Shown one piece after another: positions 55,140 through 64,000 of a stretch of 64,000 nucleotides of DNA. This DNA is from Bacillus sp. N13C7 (GTDB lineage: Bacteria > Bacillota > Bacilli > Bacillales > Bacillaceae). The stretch covers positions 40,935 through 104,934 of the forward strand of contig NZ_JALAMO010000009.1 in the NCBI RefSeq assembly GCF_026790065.1, read 5' to 3'. Position 1 is the first letter of the stretch. Each line of letters starts with the position of its first letter. The translations under genes were made by a program, and so were the position numbers. The notes under the pieces are model-generated. The model made no database searches, was not told the origin of the DNA, and saw nothing but the letters and a program-made list of their open reading frames with translations.

Positions 55140-57056
55140 ATGAAATTTATCAAATTTAACGACAGCACAATTGATTCGTTTTTATTTATGATGCTGACTG
55201 ATTTGGCCAAAACACTCACAAAGAGTGAAGCGGTAGAAGTGGAGTATGGCGTTCAGTCCTATTACAATCCATTTGAAAAGAAAATCTATATGAGCCACTT
55301 TTGGAAAGACAGGGCAGCTGAGGACATGGAAGCGGGTCTGAAGAGCGATGTCTATCTGCGCTCGATCGGAACGAGATATAGCTCGCTGCAGGAGTTTGCG
55401 AATTTTTTGGATGATATCCATCGGCATCTTACGTTTAAAAGTTTTGCCAAGCAGCTGTTTATGCTGCTTGAGGACATCAGAATCGAAGAGTGCATCAAAC
55501 ACGAGCGTCCGGGTACGAAACATGTATTTGCGAAGCGAAAAGACATGTACAGAAAACACTTTTCCACCCAGCTGACCTTAAATTTGGAACGAAGCATTTT
55601 TACGGATGCGCTCTTTTGCGCGATCTATGTCAAGCTAACAGCGGAGTCGCCGCTCGAGACCCTTCCATCAATGCGTGAAGATATCGATTTGATGCACCCG
55701 TTTATTGAACAGCAGCTCTTGCGTGTGTATGAGGCAGACTCGACACGGCAGGTTCTGAAAATTGTTGAAGACCTCATGGACGGGCTTGAAGAAGTGCTCG
55801 ACAAAGACATGCTGAATACCTACTTCTTTTTGCCTGAGCTTGATTACGCAAAGGCTGCAGAACAGCCGTTGTTTGAAGAAGAGAAAAAAGCGCCGAAGCT
55901 GAGTGATGACATCACGCTTCCGAAAAAATCAGACGGTGATGAGGATATTCATGAAGAAGAAATGCCGACATGGCACCGGGAAACAGAAGCACCGTCGAAA
56001 AGCTTCCTTCAATTTGATATTGAACACGGCGCGAAATCAGATTTAGGAAAAGACGCTTCAAGGGAAGGCGACGATGGAGATCAAGCCCTTGGTTCAGTCC
56101 AAGGATCAGCCAGACAAACAAAACGGAAAGACTATTCCAAGCTGGAAGCGCTGGAGTCCCAGAAAGACCAGCCAAACGGAGCAGGTATGGCTGACGGAAA
56201 AGAAAATAAATACGCATTTCCGATTTACAAAGAACCGAAGCCGGCTACAAGTGAAGAAGAGCTTTCTTATAAACAGCAGGCAAAAACGATCGAATCATAT
56301 CAAAAGCGTTTGAAACAAATGATTCAAAAAACGCTGGAGCATAAAAAAACACTGCCAAGAACAGATCTTCATGCCGGCCGGCTGAACAATAAGCTCCTCC
56401 GTTACTTCACTGAACGAAATCCGCGTCTGTTCTACAAAAAGCAAGAACCGTCTTCAGAAATTGACGCAGTTTTTACATTGCTGGTCGACTGCTCAGCCAG
56501 CATGTTCGACAAAATGGACGAAACAAAACGGGGAATTGTATTGTTTCACGAAGCGCTGAAATCGGTAGCGGTTCCGCATCAGATTGTCGGTTTCTGGGAA
56601 GACACAAACGATGCGACCGAAACAAGCCAACCAAACTATTTCAATACGGTTATTCCTTTCCAATCGTCATTAAGACAAGATGCTGGGCCTGCAATTATGC
56701 AGCTCGAGCCTGAGGAAGATAACCGTGACGGCTATGCGATCCGGCAGATGACGAAAAAAATGCTGCAGCGCAGCGAGGCGCAAAAGTTCTTAATTGTTTT
56801 CTCTGATGGAGAGCCGGCCGCGTTTGGCTATGAACAAAACGGGATTGTCGATACAAGTGAAGCGGTTATTGAAGCTCGAAAAAGGGGAATTGAAGTAATA
56901 AATGTTTTTCTCTCCAACTCAGAAATAGAAGAATCGCAAATGAAGACCATTCAGGATATGTACGGAAAATTCAGTATATTTGTCCCGGATGTTGATCAGC
57001 TCCCGGATGTTCTGTATCCGCTGCTGAAAAAACTGCTCCATAAAAGCATAGGATAG
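55140..57056 (+). CDS. yojO: VWA-domain protein YojO (NorD/CbbO-like)
   Basis: 638 residues from ATG 55140 (GAGGGAG upstream). Middle part is Lys/Glu-rich; the C-terminal von Willebrand A domain begins at FTLLVDCSASMFDKM, an intact DxSxS metal site. It pairs with YojN as in NorQ-NorD or CbbQ-CbbO. The client enzyme is not evident; B. subtilis has no NO reductase of that type. Stop codon lies within the terminator stem. Confidence 0.88.
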   Translation: MKFIKFNDSTIDSFLFMMLTDLAKTLTKSEAVEVEYGVQSYYNPFEKKIYMSHFWKDRAAEDMEAGLKSDVYLRSIGTRYSSLQEFANFLDDIHRHLTFKSFAKQLFMLLEDIRIEECIKHERPGTKHVFAKRKDMYRKHFSTQLTLNLERSIFTDALFCAIYVKLTAESPLETLPSMREDIDLMHPFIEQQLLRVYEADSTRQVLKIVEDLMDGLEEVLDKDMLNTYFFLPELDYAKAAEQPLFEEEKKAPKLSDDITLPKKSDGDEDIHEEEMPTWHRETEAPSKSFLQFDIEHGAKSDLGKDASREGDDGDQALGSVQGSARQTKRKDYSKLEALESQKDQPNGAGMADGKENKYAFPIYKEPKPATSEEELSYKQQAKTIESYQKRLKQMIQKTLEHKKTLPRTDLHAGRLNNKLLRYFTERNPRLFYKKQEPSSEIDAVFTLLVDCSASMFDKMDETKRGIVLFHEALKSVAVPHQIVGFWEDTNDATETSQPNYFNTVIPFQSSLRQDAGPAIMQLEPEEDNRDGYAIRQMTKKMLQRSEAQKFLIVFSDGEPAAFGYEQNGIVDTSEAVIEARKRGIEVINVFLSNSEIEESQMKTIQDMYGKFSIFVPDVDQLPDVLYPLLKKLLHKSIG

Positions 57057-57076
57057 CCCGTTATCCTATGCTTTTT
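57041..57076 (+). terminator. Terminator after yojO
   Basis: Stem AAAGCATAGGAT/ATCCTATGCTTT around AGCCCGTT. Confidence 0.82.
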
Positions 57077-57184
57077 GGCTTTTCTTTTTTCGAATGATTA
57101 AATTTTTTGTTTTTTATAAAGGTTTTTTACTATTTTGTGAACAATCAAGGTAGAATCAAATTGCAAACAGTGGTAAAATATCGT

Positions 57185-57198
57185 TGGAAGCGTTTTTA
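57185..57198 (+). promoter_or_regulatory. cre-like site upstream of odhA
   Basis: TGGAAGCGTTTTTA matches TGWAANCGNTNWCA at 12 of 14 positions. It lies just after a TAAAAT -10-like element (57174-57179), about 87 bases before the odhA start. odhAB is known to be lowered by glucose. Confidence 0.5.
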
Positions 57199-57284
57199 TT
57201 ACATAATTTTGGACACAGCGTTCGAAAGTTATTTTAAGATAGTGAATCATTCACTTGATTATCTAAGTTGGGGGTAATATTCAA

Positions 57285-60119
57285 ATGTTTCAAAATAGTA
57301 TGAAACAACGAATGAATTGGGAAGATTTTTACGGTCCGAACCTCGGCTATGCGCTGGAGCTTTACGATCAGTATAACCAGGATCCGAACAGCATTGATCC
57401 GGATCTAAAGGACATGTTCGACGAGCTCGGTGCTCCGCCAAGCGATATAAAAGAGGCCTCGGGAACAAAAGAAAAGGGACGTGTTACAGCCGATCTGATT
57501 CAAAAGATCGCATCCGCAGTCAGACTTGCAGAAGATATCCGAACCTATGGCCATTTAAACGCTTCCGTCAATCCGCTCAGAAAGGATGGGAAAAAGAGCG
57601 AACTCTTTCCATTATCCGATTACGGGCTAACAGAAGAGGAAATCAAAGCAATACCTGCGTCAGTGATTTGTAAAGACGCTCCTAAAAACATTACGAACGG
57701 TCTAGAAGCCATTCAGTATTTACGAAATACCTATAAAAGAACGATCTCATTTGAATTTGACCATGTGCATGACTTCAAAGAGCGTGAGTGGCTGACGAGA
57801 AAGATTGAATCTGGTGAGCTGTTCCAGAAGAATTCAGCTGAAAAACTGTCGGCTGTGCTGGAAAGACTGACAGAAGTAGAGGGCTTCGAGCAGTTTTTGC
57901 ACCGCACATTTGTCGGACAGAAGCGCTTTTCCATTGAGGGATTGGACGCACTTGTGCCAGTGTTGGATGACATTATTGCACAATCTGTCAAATCAGGTAC
58001 GACCAGTGTAAACATCGGGATGGCGCACAGGGGGCGCCTGAATGTATTGGCTCACGTGCTCGGCAAACCTTATGAAATTATTTTCTCTGAATTTCAGCAT
58101 GCGCCGAACAAAGACCTTGTCCCGTCTGAGGGATCAATTGGAATCAGCTACGGATGGACAGGGGATGTCAAATACCACCTGGGGGCGAATCGTGAGCTTC
58201 AAGATGCTGAAACAAAATCAGCGCGCATTACGTTAGCAAACAACCCAAGCCACTTGGAATTTATCAATCCGATTGTTGAAGGCAGCACAAGAGCGGCACA
58301 GGAAACACGAACACAAAGCGGATACCCGGTACAGGATGAAACAAAATCGCTTGCCATTTTAATTCATGGAGACGCTGCATTCCCAGGGGAAGGAATTGTT
58401 GCTGAAACATTGAATTTAAGCTCTTTAAAAGGGTATCAAGTAGGCGGTGCGATTCATATTATCGCCAATAATATGATCGGATTCACAACAGAAAGCGCTG
58501 AATCAAGATCAACAAAGTATGCCAGCGACCTGGCGAAGGGCTATGAAATTCCGATTGTTCACGTGAATGCGGACGATCCTGAAGCCTGTCTTTCAGCTGT
58601 TAAGTTTGCGGTTGAATACCGAAAAACGTTCAACAAGGACTTTCTGATTGACTTGATCGGGTACAGACGCTACGGGCACAATGAAATGGATGAGCCGTCA
58701 ACCACTCAGCCGATGCTGTATGATGCTGTCAGAAAGCACCCGACCGTCAAACAAATTTTCGCTGAAAAGCTCGTAAAGGAAGGCGTGCTTACCGAGGAAG
58801 TTGTTGAAAACATCGAAAAATCTGTAACGAAGCGCATTGAGGATGCTTATCAGAAAGTGCCGTCTAAAAAGGAACATACCGCCTGTGAAATTGAACTTCC
58901 AGAGCCTGTATCAAACGGTTTCCCTGATGTAGACACATCCATTGATTTTGACGTGCTCCGCAAGCTGAATGGCGAATTGATCAACTGGCCGGAATCATTT
59001 AACGTTTTCGGAAAACTAAAGCGCATTTTAGAAAGACGTGCAAAGGCGTTTGATGATGACAGAAAAGTGGAATGGTCTTTGGCAGAATCACTCGCGTTTG
59101 CTTCGATTTTGAAAGACGGTACACCAATTCGTTTAACAGGACAGGATTCTGAGCGCGGAACGTTCGCCCAAAGAAACCTTGTGCTTCATGACAGTGAGAC
59201 AGGCGAAGAATTTGTGCCGCTTCATCACTTATCAGACTGCAGCACATCGTTCGCTGTTCATAACAGCCCGTTGTCTGAAGGATCCGTTCTCGGCTTTGAA
59301 TACGGCTATAACGTGCATTCACCGGAAACGCTTGTATTGTGGGAAGCACAGTACGGAGATTTTGCAAACGCTGCGCAAGTGTACTTTGACCAATTTATTT
59401 CTGCCGGACGCGCAAAATGGGGCCAAAAATCGGGATTAGTCATGCTTCTTCCGCACGGTTACGAGGGACAGGGGCCTGAGCACTCAAGCGGAAGAATCGA
59501 GCGGTTCCTGCAGCTTGCCGCGGAGAACAACTGGACGGTTGCCAACCTGACAAGCGCCGCACAGTATTTCCATATATTGAGAAGGCAGGCTAAAATGCTG
59601 CTTCGTGAAGAGATCAGACCGCTCGTCATTATGACGCCGAAGAGCCTTCTTCGCAACCCAAATACGGTTTCAGAAGTGCAAGAGCTTAGCGAAAGCCGCT
59701 TCCAGCCTGTTTACGAACAATCCGGACTTTCTCATGACTATGAAAAGGTAACCAGACTTGTATTATCCAGCGGTAAAGTGTCCATAGACATCAGCGATCA
59801 TTTTAATAAACTAGAAGACGGTAAAGAGTGGCTTCACATTGCGAGAATTGAACAGCTGTATCCATTCCCGGCAAAAGGAGTCAAAAAATTATTTGCAAAA
59901 CTTCCGAACCTGAAAGAAATCGTTTGGGTGCAGGAAGAGCCGCAGAACATGGGGGCTTGGGGTTATATCAGCCCGTATTTGACTGAAATTGCACCAGAAG
60001 GAGTAAGTGTTCAATATATTGGGCGAAGAAGACGATCCAGCCCTGCAGAGGGAGATCCGACAGTTCACAAAAAAGAACAGGAACGTATTGTATCTGATAG
60101 CTTGACTCGCAAAAACTAA
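57285..60119 (+). CDS. odhA: 2-oxoglutarate dehydrogenase E1 component
   Basis: 944 residues, full length. Decarboxylates 2-oxoglutarate with thiamine pyrophosphate in the citric acid cycle. N-terminal [22 protein letters not shown] motif [39 protein letters not shown]; and the C-terminal [15 protein letters not shown]. Transfers the succinyl group to OdhB, encoded 15 bases downstream. Confidence 0.97.
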   Translation: MFQNSMKQRMNWEDFYGPNLGYALELYDQYNQDPNSIDPDLKDMFDELGAPPSDIKEASGTKEKGRVTADLIQKIASAVRLAEDIRTYGHLNASVNPLRKDGKKSELFPLSDYGLTEEEIKAIPASVICKDAPKNITNGLEAIQYLRNTYKRTISFEFDHVHDFKEREWLTRKIESGELFQKNSAEKLSAVLERLTEVEGFEQFLHRTFVGQKRFSIEGLDALVPVLDDIIAQSVKSGTTSVNIGMAHRGRLNVLAHVLGKPYEIIFSEFQHAPNKDLVPSEGSIGISYGWTGDVKYHLGANRELQDAETKSARITLANNPSHLEFINPIVEGSTRAAQETRTQSGYPVQDETKSLAILIHGDAAFPGEGIVAETLNLSSLKGYQVGGAIHIIANNMIGFTTESAESRSTKYASDLAKGYEIPIVHVNADDPEACLSAVKFAVEYRKTFNKDFLIDLIGYRRYGHNEMDEPSTTQPMLYDAVRKHPTVKQIFAEKLVKEGVLTEEVVENIEKSVTKRIEDAYQKVPSKKEHTACEIELPEPVSNGFPDVDTSIDFDVLRKLNGELINWPESFNVFGKLKRILERRAKAFDDDRKVEWSLAESLAFASILKDGTPIRLTGQDSERGTFAQRNLVLHDSETGEEFVPLHHLSDCSTSFAVHNSPLSEGSVLGFEYGYNVHSPETLVLWEAQYGDFANAAQVYFDQFISAGRAKWGQKSGLVMLLPHGYEGQGPEHSSGRIERFLQLAAENNWTVANLTSAAQYFHILRRQAKMLLREEIRPLVIMTPKSLLRNPNTVSEVQELSESRFQPVYEQSGLSHDYEKVTRLVLSSGKVSIDISDHFNKLEDGKEWLHIARIEQLYPFPAKGVKKLFAKLPNLKEIVWVQEEPQNMGAWGYISPYLTEIAPEGVSVQYIGRRRRSSPAEGDPTVHKKEQERIVSDSLTRKN

Positions 60120-60134
60120 GGGGGAAATGAAAAA

Positions 60135-61391
60135 ATGGCGGAAATTAAGGTACCTGAATTAGCAGAATCAATCTCAGAAGGAACAATAGCCCAATGGTTA
60201 AAGCAGCCTGGTGATTATGTAGAACAGGGTGAATATCTGCTTGAACTAGAAACGGATAAAGTAAATGTTGAATTGACAGCAGAAGAATCGGGTGTACTTC
60301 AAGAGGTATTGAAAGATTCGGGTGATACCGTCCAAGTCGGAGAAATTATCGGTACGATTTCAGAAGGCGCGGGTGAAAGTTCTGCCCCTGCTCCTTCAGA
60401 GAAAGCTGACACCAAGGAAAGCAAAAAAGAAGAGCAGCAAGCGGAACCAGCGGCACAAGAGGTAAGCGAGGGAGCACAAACTGAATCAAAATCAAGAACG
60501 ATCGCTTCTCCTTCAGCTCGTAAGCTGGCGAGAGAAAAAGGAATTGACCTGTCTCAGGTTCCAACGGGAGATCCGTTAGGAAGAGTGCGCAAGCAGGATG
60601 TCGAAGCGTACGAAAAACCAGCGTCAAAACCGTCTCCTCAGCAAAAACAGCAGCAGCCTCAGGCTCAAAAAGCACAACAAAGCTTTGACAAGCCTGTCGA
60701 AGTGCAAAAAATGTCTCGCCGCAGACAAACGATTGCCAAACGCCTTGTAGAGGTTCAGCAAACATCAGCGATGCTGACTACATTTAATGAAGTTGACATG
60801 ACGGCTGTCATGAATCTTAGAAAACGCCGCAAAGATCAATTCTTTGAGCAAAACGAAGTGAAGCTTGGCTTTATGTCTTTCTTTACGAAAGCGGTCGTTG
60901 CTGCATTGAAGAAATATCCGCTGCTGAATGCGGAAATTCAAGGCGATGAGCTGATCGTTAAGAAATTCTACGATATCGGGATTGCTGTTGCAGCGGATGA
61001 AGGTCTTGTCGTTCCGGTAGTACGGGATGCGGATCGTCTGACATTTGCAGGTATCGAAAAAGAAATTGGCGAGCTTGCGAAAAAAGCAAGAAACAATAAA
61101 TTAACCCTTAGCGAGCTTCAGGGGGGCTCCTTCACGATTACAAACGGAGGGACTTTCGGTTCACTGATGTCAACTCCGATTTTAAACAGCCCTCAAGTCG
61201 GTATTCTGGGCATGCATAAGATTCAGCTGCGTCCTGTAGCAATTGATGAAGAGCGTTTCGAAAACCGTCCGATGATGTACATCGCTTTATCTTATGATCA
61301 CCGTATTGTAGACGGTAAAGAAGCGGTTGGCTTCCTCGTGACAATTAAAAATTTACTTGAAGATCCTGAACAGCTTTTATTAGAGGGATAA
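60135..61391 (+). CDS. odhB: Dihydrolipoamide succinyltransferase E2 component
   Basis: 418 residues. Lipoyl domain (1-~80) with ETDKVNVEL lysine; a Glu/Ala/Gln-rich linker; peripheral subunit-binding domain [16 protein letters not shown]; a second Gln-rich linker; and the catalytic domain ending [16 protein letters not shown] with the active His. AAGGGGGAAATG precedes the ATG. Completes odhAB; the E3 subunit is encoded elsewhere. Confidence 0.97.
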   Translation: MAEIKVPELAESISEGTIAQWLKQPGDYVEQGEYLLELETDKVNVELTAEESGVLQEVLKDSGDTVQVGEIIGTISEGAGESSAPAPSEKADTKESKKEEQQAEPAAQEVSEGAQTESKSRTIASPSARKLAREKGIDLSQVPTGDPLGRVRKQDVEAYEKPASKPSPQQKQQQPQAQKAQQSFDKPVEVQKMSRRRQTIAKRLVEVQQTSAMLTTFNEVDMTAVMNLRKRRKDQFFEQNEVKLGFMSFFTKAVVAALKKYPLLNAEIQGDELIVKKFYDIGIAVAADEGLVVPVVRDADRLTFAGIEKEIGELAKKARNNKLTLSELQGGSFTITNGGTFGSLMSTPILNSPQVGILGMHKIQLRPVAIDEERFENRPMMYIALSYDHRIVDGKEAVGFLVTIKNLLEDPEQLLLEG

Positions 61392-61392
61392 T

Positions 61393-61434
61393 AAAAAAAG
61401 GTACATCACGATAAAGTGATGTACCTTTTTTGCT
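61393..61434. terminator. Bidirectional terminator odhB / yocS
   Basis: Stem AAAAAAGGTACATCAC/GTGATGTACCTTTTTT with loop GATAAA, one of the strongest in the window. Confidence 0.9.
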
Positions 61435-61441
61435 TGCCAAT

Positions 61442-62407
61442 TTACAGAGACAGTTTGCTGCTGTTGGATGCTGCTTGTTTCTTTTTTACTTGTTTTGACC
61501 AGTATGTTGCAAGCATAGAACCTGAAAGGTTATGCCACACACTGAAAATTGCGCTTGGTACGGCGGATAGCGGGGAGAAATGAGCTGTGGCAAGTGCGGC
61601 TCCGAGTCCTGAATTTTGCATGCCGACTTCGATAGCAATGGCTTTTTGAGACGGATAGTCCATCTTAAAAATCTTTGCGCAAAGAAATCCAAGCATATAA
61701 CCGATACCGTTATGAAGGATGACAACAGAAAAAATGAGCAACCCTGATTGAAGCAGATTTTCCCGGTTGCCGCTGACGACAGCTGAGACGATCGCAACGA
61801 TGCCAATGACAGAAATAAGCGGAAGGGCATGTACAGCTTTTTCGACCTGTTTTCTGAAAAACATTTTGACGATCAGGCCTGCAATGATCGGAAATAAAAC
61901 AGCCTGTAAGATTGAGATAAACAAAGACCCCGGCGAGACAGGAAGCCATTCCTTGGCAAACAGCATAATCAACAACGGTGTCACAACAGGTGCCAATAAG
62001 GTAGAAATGGTGGTAACCGCAACAGAAAGGGCTGTATTTCCTTTTGCTAAAAATGTCATGACATTTGATGAAGTTCCCCCAGGGCAGCAGCCGACAAGAA
62101 TAACACCTACTGCAATTTCAGCTGGAAGATGCAGTCCAAACGCCAATCCAAAAGCTATAAGCGGCATGATGGTATATTGACCAATCACCCCAATAATGAC
62201 ATGCCAAGGTTTTCTGAGCAGCTCTTTGAAATCATCGGCTTGCAGTGTAAGACCCATTCCAAACATGATAATGCCAAGAAAAATTGTAATATAAGAACTG
62301 ATCCACGTAAAAAAAGACGGGAAAGAAAATCCGAGCACTGCAAAAACAATGACCCATATGCCGAAGGTTTGTCCCGCAAAATGACTTATTTTTCTAATGC
62401 TGTCCAT
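61442..62407 (-). CDS. yocS: Bile acid:sodium symporter family transporter YocS
   Basis: 321 residues, ~10 helices of the BASS family. Conserved GVILVGCCPGGTSSNVMTFLAKGNTALSVAVTT and EVGMQNSGLGAALA. Probably transports an organic anion (pantoate- or 2-keto-acid-like substrates are used by relatives). AAGGAG lies 7 bases before ATG. Confidence 0.9.
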   Translation of the reverse strand: MDSIRKISHFAGQTFGIWVIVFAVLGFSFPSFFTWISSYITIFLGIIMFGMGLTLQADDFKELLRKPWHVIIGVIGQYTIMPLIAFGLAFGLHLPAEIAVGVILVGCCPGGTSSNVMTFLAKGNTALSVAVTTISTLLAPVVTPLLIMLFAKEWLPVSPGSLFISILQAVLFPIIAGLIVKMFFRKQVEKAVHALPLISVIGIVAIVSAVVSGNRENLLQSGLLIFSVVILHNGIGYMLGFLCAKIFKMDYPSQKAIAIEVGMQNSGLGAALATAHFSPLSAVPSAIFSVWHNLSGSMLATYWSKQVKKKQAASNSSKLSL

Positions 62408-62557
62408 AAAAACACTCCTTATACAGTATCAAGAACTTCAGCAGAAATTCTCACAAATTTTTAAACATTCTCTTATTATAATTAATTTTCTGAATAATTC
62501 AATATTTGATTTTAGCAGATGACTATAGATATATGATGTAAACCAATCAAAATGTTC

Positions 62558-62586
62558 TTGACTATATAGGAAGATATTCTTACAAT
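62558..62586 (+). promoter_or_regulatory. Sigma-A promoter of yocR
   Basis: TTGACT (62558-62563), 17-base spacer, TACAAT (62581-62586); each hexamer matches 5 of 6. Confidence 0.7.
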
Positions 62587-62624
62587 GAATCTTTATAATG
62601 GTTAGATCAAATAGGAGTGATAGA

Positions 62625-63962
62625 GTGAAGGAAGCGAATCAATGGTCTTCGAAGCTCGGCTTTATTTTAGCCGCGGCAGGATCAGCTATCGGGCTTGGCG
62701 CGATATGGAAATTTCCATACGTTGCTGGAACCAGTGGAGGAGGCGCATTTTTACTTATTTTTATTTTATTTACGGTTTTAATCGGACTGCCTTTATTGGT
62801 AGGTGAATTCATCATAGGCAGAAAAACACAGAAAGATGCCGTTCAGTCCTATAAAACACTTGCTCCGGGAACGAAGTGGCATTGGATCGGTTATTTAGGC
62901 ATGGTAACGTGCTTTATTCTTCTATCTTTCTACAGTGTCGTCGGCGGATGGATTTTAATTTATATTATAAAAGGCTTCACCGGCGGTTTATCGCAAACAT
63001 CTGGCTTTGATACGATATTTGCAAGTACGATTTCAAACCCTTATTTGGCTGTAGGAGGCCAGCTGCTCTTTATGGTGGTGACAATTTTAGTTGTTGCAAA
63101 AGGAGTTAGCAGCGGAATTGAAAAAGCAAGCCAAGTTTTAATGCCGGCGCTTTTTCTATTATTCATCATTTTAATGGTGCGTTCAGTTACACTTGATGGC
63201 GCGATGGAAGGAATCAAGTTTTTCCTCATGCCTGATTTAACCGCAATTGATGCCAATACGATTTTATATGCAATGGGACAATCCTTTTTCTTACTGAGTG
63301 TCGGTGTATCGGTCATGGTAACGTATAGCGCTTATTTAGAGAAACGGGAAAATCTGGTGCAGTCTGCTGTATCTGTAACTGTAATGAACGTGCTGGTTGC
63401 TGTAATGGCCGGAATTGCGATTTTTCCAGCTGTCTTTTCATTCGGTCTCAAACCAGACCAAGGACCTGTCCTGTTATTTAACGTGCTGCCGACTGTGTTT
63501 AATCAAATGCCGTTCGGAATTATCTTTTTATTAGCATTTTTACTTCTATTTTTATTTGCAGCACTGACATCCGCTTTTTCTATGCTGGAAATTTTGGTCG
63601 CAGTGCTTTCAAAAGGCGATGTCAATAAAAGAAAACGATTCGCTTGGTTAGGCGGAATTGCTATTTTTATTGTCGGAGTGCCGTCTGCATTATCATACGG
63701 TGTCTTAAGTGACGTCTCTATATTTCATTTGTCCATTTTTGATGCGGCAGACTATCTTGTAAGCAATATTTTAATGCCGTTAGGCGCATTATTGATTTCT
63801 ATTTTTGTTCCGTTAAAAATACCGAAACAGGATTTGTTCGACGAGCTGAAAAGCGGTTCCAGCCTCAGACGAAAGTGGTTTGCGGTTTGGCTGCTGCTCA
63901 TTCGTTATCTGTCTCCTGTTGCCATCATTATCGTCTTTTTGCATGTGTTAGGCATTTTTTAA
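62625..63962 (+). CDS. yocR: Neurotransmitter:sodium symporter family transporter YocR
   Basis: 445 residues from GTG 62625, about 7 bases after AGGAG; ATG 62598 lies at the promoter and is unlikely. The sodium-site helix 1 reads [26 protein letters not shown], as in LeuT-type transporters. Eleven to twelve helices. Substrate probably an amino acid. The start of a hairpin (GAAGCCCCCGGG) is cut by the window end. Confidence 0.9.
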   Translation: MKEANQWSSKLGFILAAAGSAIGLGAIWKFPYVAGTSGGGAFLLIFILFTVLIGLPLLVGEFIIGRKTQKDAVQSYKTLAPGTKWHWIGYLGMVTCFILLSFYSVVGGWILIYIIKGFTGGLSQTSGFDTIFASTISNPYLAVGGQLLFMVVTILVVAKGVSSGIEKASQVLMPALFLLFIILMVRSVTLDGAMEGIKFFLMPDLTAIDANTILYAMGQSFFLLSVGVSVMVTYSAYLEKRENLVQSAVSVTVMNVLVAVMAGIAIFPAVFSFGLKPDQGPVLLFNVLPTVFNQMPFGIIFLLAFLLLFLFAALTSAFSMLEILVAVLSKGDVNKRKRFAWLGGIAIFIVGVPSALSYGVLSDVSIFHLSIFDAADYLVSNILMPLGALLISIFVPLKIPKQDLFDELKSGSSLRRKWFAVWLLLIRYLSPVAIIIVFLHVLGIF

Positions 63963-64000
63963 AACAAGAAGCCCCCGGGAATGGTCTTATCCCTGTCAAG

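Noticed and set aside
55182..56217. Several minus-strand ORFs of 60-125 codons inside yojO
   Set aside because: All are shadows of the long yojO frame, which has an intact start, VWA motif and terminator.
63963..64000. Terminator after yocR
   Set aside because: Only the first arm (GAAGCCCCCGGG) is in the window, so the hairpin cannot be judged.

Overview
The window is a continuous, gene-dense piece of chromosome from a member of the Bacillus subtilis group. Nearly every gene and its order match the ypgR-ilvD to odhAB-yocSR stretch of B. subtilis as I remember it, read here in the opposite direction to the usual map. Strong purine-rich ribosome binding sites, frequent TTG/GTG starts, many stem-loop plus T-run terminators and sporulation genes fit this. 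No tRNA, rRNA, CRISPR array, insertion sequence or integrated phage is visible.

Layout. 1-16239 holds housekeeping genes: ypgR (partial), ilvD, the bacilliredoxin brxA, ypiP, ypjPQ, thyB-dfrA-ypkP, yplQ, yplP, ilvA, ypmPQRST, ypnP, ypoP and the methionine sulfoxide reductases msrA-msrB. 16283-22910 is a spore-surface and phosphate island: a decayed spsM that still carries an empty SP-beta attachment core, phytase (phy) with a lost stop codon, and the divergent cgeAB/cgeCDE glycosylation operons. 23176-30053 is a probable sigma-E operon, yodTSRQP-kamA-yokU (then yozE), built around lysine 2,3-aminomutase and a beta-lysine acetyltransferase. 30204-42422 holds yodN to yodA: nucleoside salvage (deoD), the MreB-targeting yodL, peptidases (yodJ, ctpA), a nitrogen-controlled transporter (yodF) and the quinone/aldehyde stress genes mhqED, yodC and yodB. 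42776-55129 holds the yoj genes: gluconate-type permease, spore proteins (yojB, gerT), bacillithiol synthesis (yojF-bshB2), stressosome (rsbRC), MATE pump, the sporulation c-di-AMP synthase cdaS, a UDP-glycosyltransferase, the LysM endopeptidase cwlS, a copper-ligand-deficient SodC and the MoxR-type ATPase yojN. 55140-63962 has its VWA partner yojO, the 2-oxoglutarate dehydrogenase operon odhAB and the transporters yocS and yocR.

Regulation seen in the sequence includes CodY-like boxes before ilvD and ilvA, a sigma-E promoter before yodT, an MhqR operator before mhqE, a TnrA box before yodF, and catabolite (cre) sites before yojA, odhA and an unannotated 24-residue membrane peptide. The least expected items are a brxA promoter and ribosome binding site embedded in the two arms of the ilvD terminator hairpin, several small unannotated ORFs with strong ribosome binding sites, and stop-loss tails on phy and yojB. 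Gene names come from recognising protein sequence and order, not from a database search.
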